NCBI GenBank assembly: GCA_031268395.1 | Contig: JAIRXI010000300.1 | Coordinates: 1 to 13,333 of the forward strand | Source: Tannerella sp. | GTDB taxonomy: Bacteria > Bacteroidota > Bacteroidia > Bacteroidales > Tannerellaceae | Direction: 5' to 3' | Length of the DNA stretch: 13,333 bases | In this document: in pieces, positions 1 through 6,001 of the stretch | Numbering within the stretch: position 1 is the first letter of the stretch | Layout: every line of letters starts with the position of its first letter | Made by a program: the position numbers and the translations under genes | Notes under the pieces: model-generated | Database searches by the model: none | What the model saw: only the letters and a program-made list of their open reading frames with translations | Told to the model about the DNA's origin: nothing

Positions 1-92
1 TATCTCCCTGCAGGATGGAACTTCGTACGGAGTTCAACCGCAGGTTTAATCGCTTTTTCTATGGATATGAATGCCCTGACGGGCAAACCCCA

Positions 93-120
93 TTCATCGT
101 TCATCGTTCATCATTCATCG
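93..120 (+). repeat. Four tandem copies of TTCATCG
   Basis: Four consecutive 7-bp units (TTCATCG, TTCATCG, TTCATCA, TTCATCG) are followed by a decayed TTAATAA. Short TTCATC-type runs like this occur in Bacteroidales intergenic DNA, from general knowledge. No function can be assigned, and the length makes it prone to slippage. Confidence 0.75.
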
Positions 121-169
121 TTAATAAGAGGTCGTGTCCGAAAGATGAACGGGGGCATTTTCAATTGCG

Positions 170-189
170 GAAGCGTCTAATGGACATTT
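170..189 (+). repeat. Dispersed 20-bp motif, copy 1
   Basis: The 20-mer GAAGCGTCTAATGGACATTT is present exactly, as its reverse complement, at 13168-13187, and with 15 of 20 matches at 5290-5309 on the minus strand. Similarity continues weakly for about 25 bp on the TTT side (to about 215), where all copies run into a T-rich stretch and then a C-rich run. Read in the frame of the ATG inside it, all copies encode K-x-L-M-D-I. The flanks do not look like a protein gene. It may be a short interspersed element or a regulatory site. Confidence 0.6.
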
Positions 190-267
190 TAGTATTATTC
201 TTCCCTTGTCGGCCGGCGAGTCATTACTAACAGGTATAATTACTCTTAAATTACATGAAAATGGGGA

Positions 268-298
268 TTGCAGTATTTCGTCCCGATTCGGAACTTTG
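268..298 (+). promoter_or_regulatory. Candidate promoter for the xus-like operon
   Basis: TTG at 268-270 is followed after 20 bp by GAACTTTG at 291-298. This fits the Bacteroidetes pattern of a -33 TTG and a -7 TAnnTTTG with one mismatch (GA for TA). Transcription would begin near 303, leaving a leader of about 47 nt. The leader before the ATG at 350 is A-rich and has no Shine-Dalgarno sequence, which is normal for this phylum. No convincing Fur box is visible, although iron control would be expected for this operon. Confidence 0.5.
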
Positions 299-349
299 CA
301 GCCGCAAAAACAGGTTTAGATTTAAGTAAAAACAAAAGTCAAAAGTCGA

Positions 350-2731
350 ATGAAATTAGTATTGAGTTTACATATTATCTCGGTATTGCTGGCATGTTCG
401 CTCCCCCTCCGTGCACAGCAACAGAAAGTCCGATTGTCGGGAACGGTGACGTCTACCGAAAAGGAAGCCATTGAATTTGCTTCCGTTGTCTTGAAGGGGA
501 CAAACCTGGGGGCGGTGGCCGACGTCAACGGGCAGTTCAGTTTCACGGCCCCTGCCGGCAAATACACGCTGACGGTCCGCTCGCTGGGTTATCAGACAGT
601 GGAAAAGTCCGTATCGCTGACCGGCAGCGAACAGGTCGTTCATATCACGCTGGAAGCCATTTCCGAAAAGCTGGATGAGGTGATTGTCACAGGCAAATCC
701 GCCGCCCAGCAGGTCAACGAATCGGCGTTCAACGTAGTAGCCATCAACGCCAAAGCGTTTCATAACACAACGCTCGACCTGGCTCATGCGCTCGACCGCA
801 TTTCCGGCGCCAGGATACGCGAAACGGGCGGCGTAGGCTCCAGCGCCGAGTTTTCGCTGAACGGATTCAGCGGCCGCCATGTGAAATTTTTCCTCGACGG
901 CGTGCCGATGGAAGGATTCGGATCGGCCTTTCAAATCAACAATATCCCTGTCAATCTGGCCGAACGGGTGGAAGTCTACAAGGGTGTCGTACCCGTCAGT
1001 TTCGGCTCCGACGCGCTGGGCGGAGCGGTCAATATCGTGACCGGCCAGGGACGGAGGACGTTTGTGGATGCGTCCTACTCCTTCGGCTCGTTCAACACGC
1101 ACCGCTCCTACGTCAACGCCAGGTATACCACCGAAAAGGGCCTTACCCTGCAAATCAACGCCTTCCAGAACTATTCCGACAATAACTACCAGATATATAC
1201 CCCCGTGCTCGACCTGGAAACGCTGGTGTTCAGTCCCGACGAAAAGAAAGTGCGCCGTTTCCACGACAACTATCACAACGAAACGCTGATTGTAAAAGCC
1301 GGCGTGGTGGGGAAGAAGTTCGCCGACCGGCTGCTGTTCGGCATCACGCTGGGCCGGGACCGCGCCGACATCCAGAACTCCAACATCCAGAAAATCGTCT
1401 TCGGACAGCGTTTCAGGCAGGGGACGACCGTCATGCCTTCCGTGCAGTACTCGAAGAAGAACCTCTTCACCAAAGGGCTTGACCTGAACGTGACGGCCAA
1501 CATCAACCTTGGCTACAGCCAGAATGTCGATACGGCTTCGCGGCAGTACAACTGGTATGGCGACTACCGCGAAGTCAGCCGCAAGGGCGAAGTCAACTAT
1601 TCGCTCGCCAAATATTACAACAACAACGGTTCGCTCACGGCCGGCCTCGCCTACCGCCTGAACGACCGTCATCACTTCTCCTTCAACGACGTGGTGACCA
1701 CGTTCGACCGCACAAGCCGGAACAGCGTCGCCATGACCGGTACCGTCAACGCCACCGACACGTTCCCCAAAATCACTGTCAAGAACGTGGCCGGACTGGG
1801 ATACCGGTTCGATTACGACGAACACTGGAACGTCTCCCTCTTCGGGAAACATTACCTGCAATATACCAAAGGACCGAAAAACGTTTCGACCGCCACGAAC
1901 AGCTACAATTACCAGCTCTTTTCCAGCACGTTTACGACGACGGGCTACGGCGCGGCGACGACGTATTTCCTGAAAGACCTGCAATTCAAGCTCTCCTACG
2001 AAAAGACGTACCGCCTGCCGACGGCCAACGAACTGTTCGGCAACGAAGACCTGGAGAAAAGCAATGCCGTCCTGAATCCCGAACACAGCGACAATTTCAA
2101 CTTCAACCTCAGCTACAACAAACGTTTCGGCAAACATCATTCCGTTTATGCCGACGCCGGCTTCCTCTACCGCGATATCAGGGACTACATCCGCCGCGTG
2201 GTGGAAAGCATGCACAATACGGCGGCTTACGAAAATCACGGTCATGTCCGCAACATCGGCTACACGGGCGAAGTCCGCTATTCATACGGCAGACTGCTGA
2301 CCGTCGGCGGCAATGTCACCTACCAGAACCTCCGGAACAGGGAAAAATACCGTTCCAGCGGTTCCAGCGTCCTGAGCACCATCTACGACTCGAGGGTTCC
2401 CAACACGCCGTATCTGTATGGCAACGGCGACATCAGCCTCTTCCTCGCCCGTGTCGGAAGGAAAGAGAACAGCCTCCATTTCGGATACAATACCCTGTAT
2501 GTCTACCGGTTTCCGCTCCGCTGGGGCGTCAACGGCGCATACGATTCAAAAGACATGATCCCGACGCAGTTTTCGCACGACATCAGCCTGACGTACAGCC
2601 TGCAAAACGGGAAATACGCCCTTTCGCTCGAATGTCGCAACCTGACCGACGAACGGCTCTACGACAATTTCAGCTTGCAAAAACCCGGCAGAAGTGTTTC
2701 TGCCAAAGTCAGATATTTTTTCAGTAAATAA
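350..2731 (+). CDS. xusA: TonB-dependent outer-membrane receptor, XusA-like (siderophore uptake)
   Basis: This 793-residue protein is an outer-membrane TonB-dependent transporter. It has a signal peptide (about residues 1-22, cleavage after LRA), a carboxypeptidase-like regulatory domain (about 27-103, with the VNGQFSF and SLGYQT segments typical of it), a TonB-box-like DEVIVTGK at 109-116, a plug domain (about 120-235, including FFLDGVPMEG and VEVYKG with GGAVNIVTG), and a beta-barrel ending in YFFSK. Length is normal for the family. It is the first gene of a tight operon, 18 bp before a DUF4374 lipoprotein and then a PepSY protein. This is the gene order of XusABC of Bacteroides thetaiotaomicron, where XusA imports enterobactin-type siderophores. 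The substrate here is inferred from the neighbours and may be another siderophore or haem-like ligand. No STN signalling domain is present, so direct sigma/anti-sigma control is not expected. Confidence 0.9.
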   Translation: MKLVLSLHIISVLLACSLPLRAQQQKVRLSGTVTSTEKEAIEFASVVLKGTNLGAVADVNGQFSFTAPAGKYTLTVRSLGYQTVEKSVSLTGSEQVVHITLEAISEKLDEVIVTGKSAAQQVNESAFNVVAINAKAFHNTTLDLAHALDRISGARIRETGGVGSSAEFSLNGFSGRHVKFFLDGVPMEGFGSAFQINNIPVNLAERVEVYKGVVPVSFGSDALGGAVNIVTGQGRRTFVDASYSFGSFNTHRSYVNARYTTEKGLTLQINAFQNYSDNNYQIYTPVLDLETLVFSPDEKKVRRFHDNYHNETLIVKAGVVGKKFADRLLFGITLGRDRADIQNSNIQKIVFGQRFRQGTTVMPSVQYSKKNLFTKGLDLNVTANINLGYSQNVDTASRQYNWYGDYREVSRKGEVNYSLAKYYNNNGSLTAGLAYRLNDRHHFSFNDVVTTFDRTSRNSVAMTGTVNATDTFPKITVKNVAGLGYRFDYDEHWNVSLFGKHYLQYTKGPKNVSTATNSYNYQLFSSTFTTTGYGAATTYFLKDLQFKLSYEKTYRLPTANELFGNEDLEKSNAVLNPEHSDNFNFNLSYNKRFGKHHSVYADAGFLYRDIRDYIRRVVESMHNTAAYENHGHVRNIGYTGEVRYSYGRLLTVGGNVTYQNLRNREKYRSSGSSVLSTIYDSRVPNTPYLYGNGDISLFLARVGRKENSLHFGYNTLYVYRFPLRWGVNGAYDSKDMIPTQFSHDISLTYSLQNGKYALSLECRNLTDERLYDNFSLQKPGRSVSAKVRYFFSK

Positions 2732-2749
2732 TTTAATAAAGCAATCAAA

Positions 2750-3988
2750 ATGAACAAGAGAACCATTTTTCCTTTCATGCTGCCGGCAGCCGGTTTGCTG
2801 CTGGCCTTTTCATCGTGCGACGGAAACGAATCGCCCAATCCCGAACCTCCGGCCGGCCAGACCAGCCAGTATGTCGTCGTGGCCACAACGACCGACGGCA
2901 CCTATATCCTCCAGACCGACGACCTTGCGTCGGGACAGGTCACCACCGTCGGCAACGGCATCGAGACCGAAGCAGCCACGGCCTGGATTTTCTACGGCAC
3001 CAAATATGCCTACGACCTGGTCTACAAACAGGGCGACCCGGCCGAAGTGGCCGCCTATGAACTGGACGAAGACGGCCTGCTGCGCCGCCGCTTCAACACC
3101 TACCAGATGCCTTCGCGCTACACAACCTACGGCTATTTCGACAAGTACATCGTGACAGCCGTCACCGTCACCCGGCCCGACGGCTCGCCGGGGCTTTCGT
3201 TCAACCTCCTGGACGTAAACACGCAGACCATCACCGAAAAGACGATTGCCGCCGGCAACTTCACCGGCAACGGCGAGACGGCCAATCTCTCCGGCATCCT
3301 TGAAGTGGGAGACAAATTCTTTTCGGGCATCTGCACCACGCCGGCAGTGGAACCCGGCGGCAGCGCAGGCACGGCTACGGCATATCCCGACAGCGTATGG
3401 GTAGGCATCTTCGACCGGGATCTGAACTGCACAATCCTGCGCGACGACCGCCTGAGCTATGCCACCGGCCGCTACCGTTCGAGCTATCATACCGGCCTGG
3501 CCAAGGACGAAAACGACAATGTGTACGTCTTTTCCTCCGCCTACGACAGCCGTACGGAACGGCCTTCGGGCGCCCTGCGCATCAACAGGGGCGAGACGCG
3601 TTTCGATCCCGACTACTTCTTCGACATTCAGTCCCTTGCCGGCGGACGCCACCTCTATAAGGTGTGGTACATCACGGGCGACTACTTCCTGCTGCAAATG
3701 TACAACACGCCGAACCAGACCACCGAAGCCGTCTGGAGCGTTCTGGCAGTCGTAGATGTGGTGAAGAAGACTTACCGCGAAGTGACCGGCCTGCCGGCGC
3801 TCGACAGGATCACCGGCATCGGTAGCACCCCCTGTGCCGACGACGGGAAAATCGCCATGCCCGTCACAACCAGCGACGAATACCCGCACATCTACCTGAT
3901 CGACCCCGTCACGGCCACGGCCGTGAAAGGGCTGGAAGTCGTCACGGAACAGTCGGTTGCGGCTGTCGGTAAACTGACGGTGCAATGA
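2750..3988 (+). CDS. xusB: DUF4374 lipoprotein, XusB-like siderophore-binding protein
   Basis: This 412-residue protein has a lipoprotein signal peptide, with lipobox LAFSSC and lipidated Cys23. It is followed by a short linker rich in Asn, Glu and Pro (24-38) and then one long domain resembling DUF4374 (about 40-410), expected to fold as a beta-propeller. Repeated motifs such as YVVVATTTDGTYIL, SGILEVGDKFF and GYFDKYIVT are what one expects of propeller blades. In B. thetaiotaomicron the DUF4374 protein XusB is a surface lipoprotein that binds ferric enterobactin and hands it to XusA. The acidic residues just after the Cys (D24, E27) are compatible with surface export. The gene starts 18 bp after the receptor, and its stop codon overlaps the next start in an ATGA, so translational coupling is likely. 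Assignment rests on the DUF4374-like sequence plus gene order. Ligand identity is inferred. Confidence 0.85.
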   Translation: MNKRTIFPFMLPAAGLLLAFSSCDGNESPNPEPPAGQTSQYVVVATTTDGTYILQTDDLASGQVTTVGNGIETEAATAWIFYGTKYAYDLVYKQGDPAEVAAYELDEDGLLRRRFNTYQMPSRYTTYGYFDKYIVTAVTVTRPDGSPGLSFNLLDVNTQTITEKTIAAGNFTGNGETANLSGILEVGDKFFSGICTTPAVEPGGSAGTATAYPDSVWVGIFDRDLNCTILRDDRLSYATGRYRSSYHTGLAKDENDNVYVFSSAYDSRTERPSGALRINRGETRFDPDYFFDIQSLAGGRHLYKVWYITGDYFLLQMYNTPNQTTEAVWSVLAVVDVVKKTYREVTGLPALDRITGIGSTPCADDGKIAMPVTTSDEYPHIYLIDPVTATAVKGLEVVTEQSVAAVGKLTVQ

Positions 3989-5250
3989 ACCGGGTCGCCC
4001 GTCGAATTCATTTGTGGCTGTCCGTTCCCTTCGGACTGGTAATAACCGTCATCTGTTTCTCGGGCGCCATGCTGGTGTTCGAGACCGAAGTGACGGAATG
4101 GAGTCATCCCGAGCGCTACCGCGTAAGGGAACTCCTTCCGGAAAAGTTCCCCCTCGACCGGCTGGCGGAATCCGTCCAGGCGCAGTTGCCGGACACGCTG
4201 GCCATCGGCAGCGTGTCCATTGCGTCCGACCGGGAGAGGAACTACCGGTTCGGATTTGCCGGACAGCGGACGGCGGCCGCATACGTCGACCCCTACAGCG
4301 GCGAGATACGGGACCTGATCCTGGTTCCGCAACAGACGTTTTTTTTCGTCATGCGCCGCCTGCATCGCTGGCTGATGGGCAGTTTCCGGCCGGGTGGCGG
4401 CTTCTCTCCCGGCAAAACAGCGGTGGGCGTGAGCACGCTTGTCTTTGTCCTTATCCTGCTCACGGGTCTGCTCGCCTGGATTCCGAAAACGAAAAAGGCG
4501 CTGAAGGGCAGTCTGGGCATCCATGTCCGGTATGGATGGAAACGGTTCTGGCACGACCTGCATGTGGCGGGCGGCGTTTATTCGATCGTCATGCTGCTGG
4601 CGCTGTCGCTCACGGGACTGACGTGGTCGTTCACCTGGTACCGCAACGGGTTTTACCGGCTCTTCGGCGCCGAGCCGCCACAGATGCAGATGCCCGCTCC
4701 CCAAAGCGGACAGGGGGGCCAGCCGGAAGGACAGAGCAACAGACAGGGCCGACCGGAAGGACAGGGTAACAGACAGGGCCGGTCAGAAGGACAGGGCAGC
4801 CGGGAAGGCAGACCGTCCGAAGCCGGCAGAGAGGGCAGAGAACGTTCGTCCGATGCCGCCGGACGCGGAGGCAACAGCGGCCGGGCGAGAACCGTCGATT
4901 TCACGAAATGGCAGGCGGTGGCCGACCGGCTAATCGCGCAGTATCCGGATTTCAAAACGCTGACCGTCTCGGATGGCCGGGCTTCCATCAGCGTTTCTTC
5001 CATGGGCAACAGCCGGGCTTCCGATACATACCTGTTCGATGCGCAAACGGGCGCCGTCACGGAAGTGCGCTATTACAGAGACCTGAGCCGGGCGGACAAG
5101 CTGCGCGGTTGGATATACTCGGTGCATGTCGGGAGCTGGGGCGGCCCGGCCACCCGCATCCTTGCCTTCCTTGCCGCGCTGGCGGGAGCCTCCCTGCCGC
5201 TCACCGGCTATTACATGTGGATCAAACGAATCCGCAGAAGGGAGGAGTGA
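3985..5250 (+). CDS. xusC: PepSY-domain inner-membrane protein, XusC-like (putative ferric-siderophore reductase)
   Basis: This 421-residue membrane protein has the PepSY_TM layout: transmembrane segments at about 10-33, 147-167, 195-217 and 390-412, with periplasmic PepSY-type regions at about 50-125 and 303-375. Histidines sit at the membrane edges in the usual motifs: RRLHRW (His127), FWHDLHVAGG (His190, His193) and YSVHVGSWGG (His381). In related proteins such residues are thought to hold haem and support reduction of ferric siderophores. XusC of Bacteroides is the inner-membrane partner of XusA and XusB. The ATG overlaps the upstream stop by 4 bp, which fixes the start. Odd feature: residues about 238-302, between the third membrane segment and the second PepSY region, are a low-complexity Gly/Gln/Arg/Glu/Ser segment built from 10-residue repeats. 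It is probably disordered and periplasmic. The reductase role is inferred, and some PepSY proteins do other jobs. Confidence 0.85.
   Translation: MNRVARRIHLWLSVPFGLVITVICFSGAMLVFETEVTEWSHPERYRVRELLPEKFPLDRLAESVQAQLPDTLAIGSVSIASDRERNYRFGFAGQRTAAAYVDPYSGEIRDLILVPQQTFFFVMRRLHRWLMGSFRPGGGFSPGKTAVGVSTLVFVLILLTGLLAWIPKTKKALKGSLGIHVRYGWKRFWHDLHVAGGVYSIVMLLALSLTGLTWSFTWYRNGFYRLFGAEPPQMQMPAPQSGQGGQPEGQSNRQGRPEGQGNRQGRSEGQGSREGRPSEAGREGRERSSDAAGRGGNSGRARTVDFTKWQAVADRLIAQYPDFKTLTVSDGRASISVSSMGNSRASDTYLFDAQTGAVTEVRYYRDLSRADKLRGWIYSVHVGSWGGPATRILAFLAALAGASLPLTGYYMWIKRIRRREE
4723..4812 (+). repeat. 30-bp tandem repeat inside xusC
   Basis: Three in-frame 30-bp units begin at 4723, 4753 and 4783, each starting CCGGAAGGACAG or TCAGAAGGACAG, and a decayed remnant follows. 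They encode 10-residue units of the form PEGQxNRQGR. Because 30 is a multiple of 3, copy-number change would lengthen or shorten the periplasmic linker without breaking the frame. Confidence 0.8.
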
Positions 5251-5289
5251 CGGTTCCGGATAAAGGCACGGGAAAGGTACAGAACAGGG

Positions 5290-5309
5290 AAATGTCCATC
5301 AGGTATTTC
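5290..5309 (-). repeat. Dispersed 20-bp motif, copy 2 (diverged)
   Basis: The plus strand reads AAATGTCCATCAGGTATTTC. Compared with the 20-mer at 13168-13187 it has 15 matches, and all five differences are transitions (C/T or A/G). It lies 40 bp after the xusC stop codon, in the same orientation as copy 3 and opposite to copy 1. On the minus strand it encodes K-Y-L-M-D-I in the frame where the other copies encode K-R-L-M-D-I. Confidence 0.5.
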
Positions 5310-5365
5310 CCGACGCGAGCGAGAGACTGGACGTCCGGAAACCTTCCCGACGCGAGCGGGAGACT
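5307..5365 (+). repeat. Pair of 22-bp direct repeats, 37-bp period
   Basis: Two copies starting TTCCCGACGCGAGCG lie at 5307-5328 and 5344-5365 and match at 21 of 22 positions. The first overlaps the end of the dispersed-motif copy at 5290-5309. The 15-bp spacer contains GGACGTCC, a perfect 8-bp palindrome (5329-5336). Function unknown. Confidence 0.8.
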
Positions 5366-5408
5366 TGCCTGTTTTGTCATTTCAAAAAAGCGGTTTGATT
5401 TATGCGCG

Positions 5409-5723
5409 GTCAAAAGACAGGCGCCGATGGCCGAAAAGCACGTGTCTTTTGTCGAAAGACACGTGCTTATTGTCGAAAGACACTTGACTGTGGCCGAAAA
5501 GCACGTGTCTTTCGCCCAAAAGCACGTGTCTATTGCCCGTCGACACGTGTCTTTCACCAAAAAGCACGTGTCTGCTGCCGAAAGACACGTGTTTATGACC
5601 GAAAAGCAAGTGTCTTTTGCCAAAAAGCACGTGTCTACTGCCGAAAGACACGTGTTTATGATCGAAAAGCAAGTGTCTTTTGCCAAAAAGCAAGTGTCTA
5701 TTGCCAAAAGACACTTGCTTTTT
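5409..5723. repeat. Array of 21-bp quasi-palindromic CACGTG units (14 clear copies plus one decayed)
   Basis: Fourteen contiguous 21-bp units run from 5430 to 5723, preceded by a degenerate unit at 5409-5429 (about 14 of 21 matches). The idealised core is the 16-bp palindrome AAAGACACGTGTCTTT. Individual units are skewed to one side, giving 'forward' units with AAGCAC-GTGTCT and 'reverse' units with AGACAC-GTGCTT or GTGTTT. The central hexamer is CACGTG in nine units (1, 2, 4-8, 10, 11), CACTTG in two (3, 14) and CAAGTG in three (9, 12, 13). Units 7-9 (5559-5621) and 10-12 (5622-5684) are 63-bp blocks identical at 61 positions. An isolated CACGTG at 5775-5780 lies exactly three periods after the core of unit 14. 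The frame starting at ATG 5427 and ending at TGA 5753 would give 108 residues of heptads such as AEKHVSF, but no good ribosome site is seen. Binding-site array, structured RNA, or small repeat protein are all possible. Confidence 0.9.
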
Positions 5724-5724
5724 T
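5685..5724 (+). terminator. Perfect 15-bp hairpin with T6 at the end of the array
   Basis: Unit 13 (AAAAAGCAAGTGTCT, 5685-5699) and unit 14 (AGACACTTGCTTTTT, 5709-5723) are perfect inverted repeats with a 9-nt loop, and the right arm ends in six T (5719-5724). This has the form of an intrinsic terminator and, because the left arm starts with A5, would work in both directions. It is about 435 bp after xusC, so it may end read-through from that operon or a transcript of the array itself. Confidence 0.55.
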
Positions 5725-5825
5725 CGGAAAAAACAGCAGGATTGAATTTATGATGAACTGCGAAATATAACCTGCACGTGTTTTCCCGCAGCCTGCGGAT
5801 GCCTCTCCGTGTCATCCGTTTTCGG

Positions 5826-5858
5826 ACGGCTTCTCCGGTCGCTTGCCGGTGAAGCCGT
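5826..5858 (+). other. GC-rich inverted repeat (13-bp arms, 7-nt loop)
   Basis: ACGGCTTCTCCGG (5826-5838) and CCGGTGAAGCCGT (5846-5858) pair with a single T-T mismatch around the loop TCGCTTG. No T tract follows on either strand, so a classical intrinsic terminator is not supported. It could be a transcript-stabilising stem or a protein site between the two operons. Confidence 0.6.
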
Positions 5859-5951
5859 ACAAGGCCTGACCGGCCGGCGGACACAACCGTCCGGACTGCA
5901 CCCGGATGTACTCAAATACATCGCCGGATGCGGCAATTAAAAAAACAATCG

Positions 5952-5959
5952 TATATTTG
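5952..5959 (+). promoter_or_regulatory. Candidate -7 promoter element of the isomerase/glycosidase operon
   Basis: TATATTTG matches the Bacteroidetes -7 consensus TAnnTTTG exactly. No clear TTG is found 19-21 bp upstream. The predicted start near 5964 leaves a leader of about 38 nt before the ATG at 6002. Confidence 0.6.
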
Positions 5960-5986
5960 TGCCCGAAGTTTTATACATAAACATTT

Positions 5987-5995
5987 AAGAAGGAG
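5987..5995 (+). promoter_or_regulatory. Strong Shine-Dalgarno sequence before the isomerase gene
   Basis: AAGAAGGAG lies 6 nt before ATG 6002 and is almost a full anti-16S match. No other gene in the window has a site this strong, so it settles the start codon and suggests high translation of the first gene of the operon. Confidence 0.8.
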
Positions 5996-6001
5996 ATAAA
6001 C

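Larger units (their letters stand above)
1..349. other. Gene-poor region upstream of the receptor operon
   Basis: No convincing coding region is seen. The short open frames here have no recognisable domain and run through repeats. The region contains a small imperfect hairpin (18-35, GAACTTC paired with GGAGTTC through one G-T wobble), a 7-bp tandem repeat (93-120), one copy of a dispersed 20-bp motif (170-189), and the candidate promoter for the downstream operon (268-298). The window edge may cut off an upstream gene. Confidence 0.6.
5251..6001. other. 750-bp gene-poor gap with repeat array
   Basis: This gap between two plus-strand operons has no gene with recognisable homology. It contains a dispersed-motif copy (5290-5309), a pair of 22-bp direct repeats (5307-5328 and 5344-5365), the 21-bp array (5409-5723), a GC-rich hairpin (5826-5858), a weaker bulged stem (CCGGATGTA at 5902-5910 with TACATCGCCGG at 5917-5927), and the promoter and ribosome site of the next operon. 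Long open frames exist on both strands, but only because the array period is a multiple of 3. Confidence 0.7.

Noticed and set aside
15..230. 71-residue plus-strand frame at the left edge
   Set aside because: It is made of the 7-bp tandem repeat and the dispersed motif. No gene-like features.
235..257. Possible Fur box in the A/T-rich stretch before the xusA promoter
   Set aside because: Only TAATT and AATTA half-sites pair up. The match to the Fur consensus is poor and it lies upstream of the promoter rather than over it.
368..2245. 625-residue open frame on the minus strand opposite the receptor gene
   Set aside because: It is an antisense shadow of a clear TonB-dependent receptor. Its composition is Val/Gly/Ala/Arg-rich with no domain signature, as expected from GC-rich codon bias.
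5430..5723. CRISPR array
   Set aside because: The units are contiguous 21-bp repeats with no unique spacers, and no cas gene is present.
5430..5723. Plasmid-type iterons of a replication origin
   Set aside because: There is no replication initiator gene, DnaA box cluster or plasmid gene nearby, and the flanks are chromosomal genes. Kept only as an analogy.
4908..5753. 281-residue plus-strand frame running from inside xusC into the repeat array
   Set aside because: The first part overlaps xusC out of frame and reads as nonsense, and the rest is open only because the array period is a multiple of 3.
5222..5884. 220-residue minus-strand frame over the array (DTCFSA-type heptads)
   Set aside because: Same arithmetic explanation; there is no ribosome site and no domain, and it overlaps the repeats and the xusC end.
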